Below, piece after piece: positions 13,450 through 18,751 of a DNA stretch of 18,751 nt. The position numbers and the translations under genes are program-made. The notes under the pieces are model-generated. The model did not search any database. It was not told the origin of the DNA and was given only the letters and a program-made list of their open reading frames with translations. The first letter of the stretch is position 1; every line of letters begins with the position of its first letter. The stretch comes from Caldisericia bacterium (lineage in GTDB: Bacteria > Caldisericota > Caldisericia > UBA6126 > JAGPKI01), in assembly GCA_018054005.1 (NCBI GenBank), contig JAGPKI010000015.1, positions 1 through 18,751 on the forward strand, in the 5' to 3' direction.

Positions 13450-13857
13450 ATGGCTGAGGAAGTAAAATCACAAGAAACAGAGGTTAAATCAAGGCGGAAA
13501 TCTAAAAAAGCACCGCCTGAAGGGAAAGTATATATATGTGCAACATTCAATAATACAATAGTTTCTATTACAAATCCAAATGGTGATCTTATTTGCTGGA
13601 GTTCTGCTGGAACTTCAGGTTTTAAAGGAACAAGAAAAGGAACTGCTTATGCAGCTCAGGTTGCTGCAGAAAATGCAGCAAAAAAAGCTTTAAATCTTGG
13701 TATGAGACAAGTAGAAGTATATGTGAAAGGTCCTGGTCCTGGAAGAGAGACAGCTATTAGGGCCATACAGGGAGCTGGTTTAGATGTCGTTTTAATAAAA
13801 GATATTACTCCTATTCCCCACAATGGTTGTAGACCACCAAAACCAAGGAGAATGTAG
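13450..13857 (+). CDS. rpsK: 30S ribosomal protein S11
   Basis: S11 forms part of the 30S platform near the E site. Hallmarks are ATFNNTIVSITNPNGD, WSSAGTSGFKGTRKGTAYAAQ, YVKGPGPGRETAIRA and the C-terminal DITPIPHNGCRPPKPRR. The 135-residue length includes a charged N-terminal tail of about 24 residues. The start is constrained by an in-frame TAA at 13438. Its ribosome binding site is poorly spaced: GGAG at 13431-13434 is 15 bases away and GAGG at 13444-13447 is only two bases away. An 8-codon ORF (13418-13444) fills the gap from rpsM. Confidence 0.97.
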   Translation: MAEEVKSQETEVKSRRKSKKAPPEGKVYICATFNNTIVSITNPNGDLICWSSAGTSGFKGTRKGTAYAAQVAAENAAKKALNLGMRQVEVYVKGPGPGRETAIRAIQGAGLDVVLIKDITPIPHNGCRPPKPRRM

Positions 13858-13859
13858 AA

Positions 13860-14489
13860 ATGGCAAGATATATTGAACCTTCATGCAAAAAATGTAGGAG
13901 ATTGAATACAAAACTTTTTCTTAAAGGAGATAGATGTCTTGGAGATAAATGTCCTTTTCAAAAAAGGTCATATGTACCGGGACAGCATGGTCCTGTAGCA
14001 AGAAGAGGAAAACCTACAGACTACGGTGTCCATCTCACAGAAAAACAAAGAGCTAAGTTTTATTATGGTTTGATGGAGAGGCAATTTAGAAGATATTTCG
14101 TAGAAGCATCACGTCAACGTAAAATTCCTACAGGCGACCGCCTTATCCAGTTATTAGAAAAAAGGCTTGATAATGTACTTTATAGGTCAGGAATTGGGCT
14201 CTCTCGTCAAATGGCTAGACAGTTTGTTCTTCATAAAAAAGTTCTCGTAAATGGGAGATGTGTAAATATTCCTTCATATAGACTTAAAGTTGGTGATAAA
14301 ATTACTTTAAAAGATGATCTCAAGAAAAATGTTTATGCTATAGCATTTAAAGAAAGAAATATTTCACCCCCATCTTGGATAAATATAGATAAGGAAAATT
14401 TTGAAATAGAAGTTCTAAGAGAGCCATTGAGAGAAGAAATTTCAGTTCCATTTAATGAGCAATTAATTGTAGAGTTCTATTCTAAGTAG
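13860..14489 (+). CDS. rpsD: 30S ribosomal protein S4 (zinc-binding form)
   Basis: S4 nucleates 30S assembly and in several bacteria represses its own operon. The N-terminus has four cysteines, C9, C12, C26 and C31, in the C+ arrangement that binds zinc. It is followed by FQKRSYVPGQHG and the S4 RNA-binding domain around RLDNVLYRSGIGLSRQMARQFVLHKKVLVNGR (about 102-133). The C-terminal IVEFYSK matches the family end. The 209-residue length is normal. AAGGAG at about 13844-13849 precedes ATG 13860, 2 bases after the rpsK stop. Placement between rpsK and rpoA is as in E. coli and many thermophiles, but unlike B. subtilis, where rpsD is elsewhere. Confidence 0.97.
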   Translation: MARYIEPSCKKCRRLNTKLFLKGDRCLGDKCPFQKRSYVPGQHGPVARRGKPTDYGVHLTEKQRAKFYYGLMERQFRRYFVEASRQRKIPTGDRLIQLLEKRLDNVLYRSGIGLSRQMARQFVLHKKVLVNGRCVNIPSYRLKVGDKITLKDDLKKNVYAIAFKERNISPPSWINIDKENFEIEVLREPLREEISVPFNEQLIVEFYSK

Positions 14490-14510
14490 TAAATAGGAAG
14501 TGAGGTATAA

Positions 14511-15803
14511 ATGGGCTTTATTCTTAATGATTTGAGGCTCACAGTTTTAAGTGAAAATGAAGTAAAAGGGGAATATGAAATTTTTCCTCTTCATAAAGGT
14601 TATGGAATAACTATAGGTAATTCTCTTAGAAGAGTGCTTCTTTCTTCCATTTCTGGTATAGCCGTTACTGCTATCCATCTTGAAGGTATATATCATCAGT
14701 TTGTTCCTATTCCATATACATTAGAAGATGGTATTAATTTAGTTGCTAATATAAAGAAACTTGTTTTTAAAGGCAAGCTTAATGAGAGAAAAACTGTTAC
14801 AGTTAGCGCTCACGGCAAAAAAGAGGTAAAGGCAGCTGACCTTGTTTGCCCGGATGGAATTGAAGTTGTCAACAAAGATCTTGTTTTAGTCCATCTTGTT
14901 GATAATTCTGCAAAGTTTAATTTGACTTTATATGTTGAAGAAAGTATTGGATACAGATTTGCAGAAGAAAACAGAGATTCTACTTACCCTATTGGAGTAT
15001 TTCCAATTGATTCAGATTTTTCACCTATAAAGCATATTGCTTTTGAGGTAAAACCAGCGATGTTTGGCGAATCCCTAAATTATGAAAATCTTGTTCTCAC
15101 CATTGAAACAAATGGTGCTATACTTCCAATGGATGCGTTAAATGCTGCAACTAACATTCTTACAGAATATTTTTCAAATATACTAATTCAAAAGGAAATA
15201 AAGACAGAAATTCCTGAAGAAAAATTTATATCTGAAGTTCCAGATATACTTAAGAGACCCTTGGAAGAAATAGTGCCTTTATCAGTAAGAACAGGCAATG
15301 TCTTTAAAAAAGCTGGCATCTATACAGTAGGCGATCTTTTCAGTAAATCAAAAAAAGAACTTCTGTCACTAAAGAATTTCGGAATTAAATCGCTTTCTGA
15401 GACAATTGATGAACTTATGAAGGTATTAGATATTGAAAGATTAAGGAATAGAACTGGTCTACCGCTAATTCAAGAGATTATTAATGGCGAAATATTTTTA
15501 GGAGAGGAAGCAGAAGAGGAAAAAACTACTGTTGTGTTACCTTCAAAAGAAATTACAATAGAACAAGAGAAAGAAGTATCTGAAGATAATATTTTAAATA
15601 AACCTATAGAAGAAATGGCAGCTGAAATCGGTTTATCTCAAGGACAAATCGAAAAACTAAAAAAACTTCAGATTGAAACAGTCGAACATTTGACACATAT
15701 GAAAAGAGAAGATTTGCTAACTGGAAACTATAAACTGTCAAAGAAGAATGTTGATAAAATAGAAGATTTTTTAATTAGCCATAATTTAAGATTTAAAGAG
15801 TAA
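14511..15803 (+). CDS. rpoA: RNA polymerase alpha subunit with a second C-terminal domain
   Basis: Alpha dimerises to nucleate RNA polymerase assembly, and its C-terminal domain binds UP elements and activators. Residues 1-228 form the N-terminal domain, with HKGYGITIGNSLRRVLLSS (28-46) as the dimerisation signature. Residues 243-310 are a normal alpha-CTD (PLSVRTGNVFKKAGIYTVGDL, LLSLKNFGIKSLSE). It keeps the E. coli R265, N268, G296, K298, S299 and E302 equivalents (R260, N263, G291, K293, S294, E297). The protein continues to 430 residues, against about 315-350 normally. An acidic, probably disordered linker (326-360) leads to residues 361-427, which resemble a second alpha-CTD: KPIEEM, LKKLQIETVEHL, EDLL, KLSKKNVDKIEDFL. 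That copy has lost the Arg265 equivalent. The ribosome binding site is GAGG at about 14501-14504. Confidence 0.97.
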   Translation: MGFILNDLRLTVLSENEVKGEYEIFPLHKGYGITIGNSLRRVLLSSISGIAVTAIHLEGIYHQFVPIPYTLEDGINLVANIKKLVFKGKLNERKTVTVSAHGKKEVKAADLVCPDGIEVVNKDLVLVHLVDNSAKFNLTLYVEESIGYRFAEENRDSTYPIGVFPIDSDFSPIKHIAFEVKPAMFGESLNYENLVLTIETNGAILPMDALNAATNILTEYFSNILIQKEIKTEIPEEKFISEVPDILKRPLEEIVPLSVRTGNVFKKAGIYTVGDLFSKSKKELLSLKNFGIKSLSETIDELMKVLDIERLRNRTGLPLIQEIINGEIFLGEEAEEEKTTVVLPSKEITIEQEKEVSEDNILNKPIEEMAAEIGLSQGQIEKLKKLQIETVEHLTHMKREDLLTGNYKLSKKNVDKIEDFLISHNLRFKE

Positions 15804-15818
15804 AGGAGTAAATACCAA

Positions 15819-16169
15819 ATGATTCATGGTAGAAAATATAGAAGATTAAATTTTTATAGTGGTAAAAGGCAAAGTTACCTTCGCAATATGGCAATTTCCC
15901 TTATTAAATCTGAAAGTATTGTTACAACAACTGCACGAGCTAAAGAAGTAAAAAGACATACAGAAAAAATTATAACTTTATGCAAGGATGAAAGTCTCTC
16001 TTCTAAGAAAAAAGCTTATTCATATTTACGTGATAAAGAAGTTGTAGAAAAGCTATTTACCACATTAAAAGATAGATATGCAAATAGACCCGGTGGGTAT
16101 GTGAGGATTTTCAATGTAGGATACAGAAAAGGTGATGGTGCAGAAATGTCCTTGCTTAAACTTACTTAA
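15819..16169 (+). CDS. rplQ: 50S ribosomal protein L17
   Basis: L17 lies near the tunnel exit of the 50S subunit. The 116 residues include RNMAISLIKSESIVTTTARAKEVKRHTEKIITL, the core signature, and the C-terminal YANRPGGYVRIFNVGYRKGDGAEMSLLKL. The N-terminus MIHGRKYRRLNFYSGKRQSYL departs from the usual RKLGRxxxHRxAL: the SHR triplet reads GKR. AAAGGAG at about 15802-15808 precedes the ATG. It closes the ribosomal block, and the next gene follows after 5 bases without a terminator. Confidence 0.95.
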   Translation: MIHGRKYRRLNFYSGKRQSYLRNMAISLIKSESIVTTTARAKEVKRHTEKIITLCKDESLSSKKKAYSYLRDKEVVEKLFTTLKDRYANRPGGYVRIFNVGYRKGDGAEMSLLKLT

Positions 16170-16174
16170 TTGAT

Positions 16175-16999
16175 GTGCCATTTATTGAGTTTTCAGATGT
16201 AAGCTTTAAATATCCTGAAGAAACAGATTTAGCGCTCTGTAATGTAAATCTTTCAATCGAAAAGGGTGAATTTGTCTCTATTGTAGGTGCAAATAGTTCA
16301 GGCAAAACTACCCTTGGAAGATTGATGAATGCTTTGTTAATTCCTACTAATGGTAAAGTTATTGTAGATTCCCTTGATACATTAGATACAAACAATATTA
16401 TTCCTGTTCGTAAAAGAGTGGGTATGATATTCCAGAATCCTGATAATCAAATTGTAGCAACTACTGTTGAGGAAGAAGTAGCTTTTGGTCCTGAGAATTT
16501 ATGTATATCATCAGATCAGATAAAAGAAAGAATTGATAAAGCTTTAGAAACTACTGGTTTAACTTACTACAGAAATTACCCACCGCATCTATTATCTGGT
16601 GGGCAAAAACAGCTTCTTGCAATCGCTTCAATTCTTGCAATGGAGCCACAGTGTATCATTTTTGATGAACCAACATCTTTACTTGATCCTTCAAATCGCA
16701 AAGTTGTAACTAATAAAATCAAGGAATTAAGCAATACTGGCATGACTATTGTTTTTATAACGCATAGAATGGACGAAGTTTTATTATCTAAGAGAGTCAT
16801 AGTGCTTAAAGATGGTAATATAGTAATGGAATGTGAACCAATTGAACTTTTTTCTATGAATATAAAGGACCTTACTGAATTAAATTTATATCCGCCTGAA
16901 ATTGTTCAGATTATAAATTCTTTAAGAGAGAATGGAATATCTGTTCCAAAAGAGATAATATCCTCTAAAGATTTAGTTGATTACCTATGCCAATTGTAG
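16175..16999 (+). CDS. ecfA1: ECF transporter ATPase, first copy (EcfA1)
   Basis: This ATPase pairs with EcfA2 to drive an energy-coupling-factor transporter; with EcfT it forms the shared module used by various vitamin or metal S components at the inner membrane. Visible motifs are Walker A GANSSGKTT (38-46), Q-loop FQNPDNQ (86-92), signature LSGGQ (140-144), Walker B IIFDEP (161-166) and switch His197 (ITHRMDE). FQNPDNQ is typical of the EcfA1 (CbiO1) type. The start is GTG 16175 (MPFIEFSDVSFKYP); no clear ribosome binding site precedes it, so it may depend on coupling to rplQ. The 274-residue length is usual. It overlaps ecfA2 by 13 bases. No S component is encoded in the window, so the substrate cannot be told. 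Confidence 0.95.
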   Translation: MPFIEFSDVSFKYPEETDLALCNVNLSIEKGEFVSIVGANSSGKTTLGRLMNALLIPTNGKVIVDSLDTLDTNNIIPVRKRVGMIFQNPDNQIVATTVEEEVAFGPENLCISSDQIKERIDKALETTGLTYYRNYPPHLLSGGQKQLLAIASILAMEPQCIIFDEPTSLLDPSNRKVVTNKIKELSNTGMTIVFITHRMDEVLLSKRVIVLKDGNIVMECEPIELFSMNIKDLTELNLYPPEIVQIINSLRENGISVPKEIISSKDLVDYLCQL

Positions 17000-17865
17000 T
17001 AAAAAATCTTACTTTTATTTATGATGAAGGTTTTATTTTTGCCAAGAAAGCTCTTGATAATGTTTCAATAAATATAGAAGAAGGAGAAATAGTTGGAATT
17101 ATTGGTCACACTGGTTCAGGTAAATCGACCCTTGTTCAGCATCTAAACGGATTAATAAAACCCAAAAACCCCAATTCTGTTATTGTTGATGGAGTTGATA
17201 TTTGTGATGCAAAAACTAATTTAAAAGAAATAAGGCAAAAAGTTGGCCTTGTTTTTCAATATCCTGAGATGCAACTGTTCGAAGAAACAGTTGAAAAAGA
17301 AATTGCTTTTGGTCCTAAAAATTTAGGAATTTCTGATGAGGAAATAAAAGAAAGAGTTAAAGAGGCATTGGAGATGGTTTCTCTTGATTTTGATAAGTAT
17401 AAAGATCGCTCTCCTTTTCTTTTAAGTGGCGGAGAAAAAAGGCGCATTGCTATAGCAGGTATTTTAGCAATGAAGCCAAAATATTTAATTCTTGATGAAC
17501 CAACAGCTGGTCTCGATCCATGGGTTAGGGTTGAAATCCTTAAAGAGCTTCAAAGTATTAATAATAAAAGTACGACAATAGTCATAGTATCACATGATAT
17601 GGACGAGATTTCTAAAATTGCAAAAAGGATATATGTTTTAAGCAATGGTTGTGTAGCTTTAAATGGCACTTCTAAATATGTTTTTTCTCAGTTTGATAAA
17701 ATTAAGGAATTAGGTCTTTCTTTACCTCAAATTACAGAAATATTATATCTACTGAACTCTAAATTTGGAGAAGTTGATTATACAGAACTTGACATTTCTA
17801 AAGCAGTAAATGAAATATTAATGGCTCTCAATAGAAAAGGGAAATGGAAATCAAAAATAGCTTAA
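16987..17865 (+). CDS. ecfA2: ECF transporter ATPase, second copy (EcfA2)
   Basis: Second, non-identical ATPase of the ECF module. Motifs are Walker A GHTGSGKST (40-48), Q-loop FQYPEMQLFEETV (90-102), signature LSGGEKRR (146-153), Walker B LILDEPTAGLDP (167-178) and switch His203 (VSHDMDE). FQYPE-x-QLFE is the usual mark of EcfA2 (CbiO2), which fits its place as the second ATPase gene. At 292 residues it matches family length. The ATG lies 13 bases inside ecfA1, and the 3' end overlaps ecfT by 22 bases, a nesting that implies coupled, stoichiometric synthesis of the three subunits. Confidence 0.96.
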   Translation: MPIVVKNLTFIYDEGFIFAKKALDNVSINIEEGEIVGIIGHTGSGKSTLVQHLNGLIKPKNPNSVIVDGVDICDAKTNLKEIRQKVGLVFQYPEMQLFEETVEKEIAFGPKNLGISDEEIKERVKEALEMVSLDFDKYKDRSPFLLSGGEKRRIAIAGILAMKPKYLILDEPTAGLDPWVRVEILKELQSINNKSTTIVIVSHDMDEISKIAKRIYVLSNGCVALNGTSKYVFSQFDKIKELGLSLPQITEILYLLNSKFGEVDYTELDISKAVNEILMALNRKGKWKSKIA

Positions 17866-18641
17866 CAATTGGGCAATATATACCAACAGGAAGTATCATT
17901 CATAGACTTGATCCCCGAACAAAGCTAATATTAGTTTTATTATTTATGGTAATGGTTTTTCTTGTAAAATCTATATTAGGTTATATTTTACTTTTTATGT
18001 TTATTTTAATTCTTATTGTAATGTCAAAAGTACAAATAAAATATTTCATAAGAGGTTTAAAACCTATTCTTATCCTCATTATTTTTACTGTTATATTGCA
18101 ACTATTTTTCACAAAAGGAAGTCCAGTTCTGACTTTAGGTCCACTTGTAATCACAAAAGAGGGAGTTTATCTTGCAGTATTTATATTATTGCGTCTCGTT
18201 CTATTAGTTTTTTCCTCTTCGCTCTTAACATTAACCACTTCTCCAATGGAGCTAACAAATGCACTTGAGTATGTACTTGCTCCTTTTAAATTTATTGGAT
18301 TGCCATCAGGAGAAATTTCAATGATGATGACAATTGCTTTAAGGTTTATCCCGACAATATTAGAAGAAACCGATCGGCTTATAAAAGCTCAAAGCGCAAG
18401 AGGAGTCGATTTTGAAAGCGGAGGTTTGTTAAAAAAGATTAAAAATATGGTTCCAATACTTGTACCATTGTTTATTTCAGCTTTTAGAAGAGCTGATGAT
18501 CTTGCAATAGCAATGGAAGCAAGATGTTTTCAGGTGGGAGCAAAAAGGACTCACCTTAAAGAGCTTAAGTTTGGAAGACTGGATTATACTTTTGCATTAA
18601 TATTCATTACTGTTGTTACCACTGTTAGTTTACTTTTTTAA
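17844..18641 (+). CDS. ecfT: ECF transporter transmembrane subunit EcfT
   Basis: EcfT is the membrane scaffold that links the two ATPases to the substrate-binding S component. The 265-residue protein has the conserved N-terminal HRLDPRTKLI (20-29). Hydrophobic segments follow at about 28-60, 72-90, 105-130 and 247-265, and a long cytoplasmic coupling region lies between the last two. That region carries the two Ala-Arg-x motifs that dock into the ATPases: SARG (184-187) and ARC (226-228, in AMEARCF). The second motif has Cys in place of the textbook Gly. The ATG at 17844 lies 22 bases inside ecfA2, with a purine-rich AAAAGGG just before it. The stop overlaps the truA ATG. Confidence 0.95.
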   Translation: MEIKNSLTIGQYIPTGSIIHRLDPRTKLILVLLFMVMVFLVKSILGYILLFMFILILIVMSKVQIKYFIRGLKPILILIIFTVILQLFFTKGSPVLTLGPLVITKEGVYLAVFILLRLVLLVFSSSLLTLTTSPMELTNALEYVLAPFKFIGLPSGEISMMMTIALRFIPTILEETDRLIKAQSARGVDFESGGLLKKIKNMVPILVPLFISAFRRADDLAIAMEARCFQVGAKRTHLKELKFGRLDYTFALIFITVVTTVSLLF

Positions 18642-18751
18642 TGAATTTAAAAAAATATTTAGCTTCTATCTCTTATGATGGAAGTAGTTTTTATGGTTTT
18701 ACAAAATCTATTGGTAAAGCAAATATTCAGGAAGAAATAGAAAAAGTTTTA
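18641..18751 (+). CDS. truA: tRNA pseudouridine synthase A (3' end cut off)
   Basis: TruA converts uridines 38-40 of the tRNA anticodon arm to pseudouridine. Only the first 37 codons are in the window. They read MNLKKYLASISYDGSSFYGF, then IQEEIEKVL, fitting the TruA start (SYDGTxFxGWQ, then TVQxELExAL). The place directly after ecfT is also the usual one. The usual GWQxQ reads GFTKS, and the segment before IQ is GKAN where NxRT is common, so the copy is divergent. The catalytic Asp region lies beyond the end of the window. The ATG overlaps the ecfT stop (TAATG). Confidence 0.88.
   Translation, partial: MNLKKYLASISYDGSSFYGFTKSIGKANIQEEIEKVL

Noticed and set aside
17789..17818. TTGACA followed 18 bases later by AAATAT, upstream of ecfT.
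   Set aside because: The -10 is poor, it lies inside ecfA2, and the 22-base overlap of ecfA2 and ecfT argues for a shared transcript.

Overview
The window is a single, very dense, plus-strand run of 35 genes. It is the str-end/S10/spc/alpha ribosomal-protein supercluster of a bacterium, followed by an ECF vitamin-transporter energizing module and the start of truA. The DNA is AT-rich (by eye roughly one third G+C), arginine is mostly AGA/AGG and ATA isoleucine is frequent. Genes mostly carry GGAGG-type ribosome binding sites, and the order ends rpsM-rpsK-rpsD-rpoA-rplQ-ecfA1-ecfA2-ecfT-truA. That layout is typical of Firmicutes and of several deep-branching thermophilic anaerobe lineages. Several proteins are divergent (S19, S5, L5, Adk, TruA), so I would not name a genus from sequence alone; a low-GC, possibly thermophilic anaerobic lineage near Firmicutes, Thermotogota, Caldisericota or Thermodesulfobiota is my inference.

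Layout. 1-1176: tuf, lacking about its first 10 codons. 1200-6152: the S10 block (rpsJ, rplC, rplD, rplW, rplB, rpsS, rplV, rpsC, rplP, rpmC, rpsQ). 6159-12653: the spc block (rplN, rplX, rplE, rpsN, rpsH, rplF, rplR, rpsE, rplO, secY, adk, map). 12668-16169: infA and the alpha block (rpmJ, rpsM, rpsK, rpsD, rpoA, rplQ); rpmJ (37 aa, GTG start) is a small gene. 16175-18641: ecfA1, ecfA2, ecfT. 18641 to the end: 5' part of truA. The largest gap between genes is 32 bases and many genes overlap, so there is no non-coding stretch to describe and no room for a classical leader, tRNA, mobile element or CRISPR. I saw no convincing intrinsic terminator or internal promoter.

How the genes work together. 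EF-Tu, IF-1, the 30S and 50S proteins and RNA polymerase alpha build and run the expression machinery. SecY, MetAP and Adk handle protein export, N-terminal methionine removal and nucleotide balance. The two ATPases plus EcfT power uptake of vitamins or metals through S components that are not encoded here. TruA modifies tRNA.

Most interesting points: (1) RNA polymerase alpha is about 100 residues longer than usual, and the extra part reads as a second, degenerate copy of the alpha C-terminal helix-hairpin-helix domain behind an acidic linker. (2) rpmD (L30) is missing from its usual slot between rpsE and rplO. (3) Several gene junctions contain tiny ORFs that begin at the upstream stop codon and end at or just before the next start, possibly bridging translation. 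(4) S19, L5 and S5 carry unusual N-terminal extensions, and Adk has the short, zinc-less LID.
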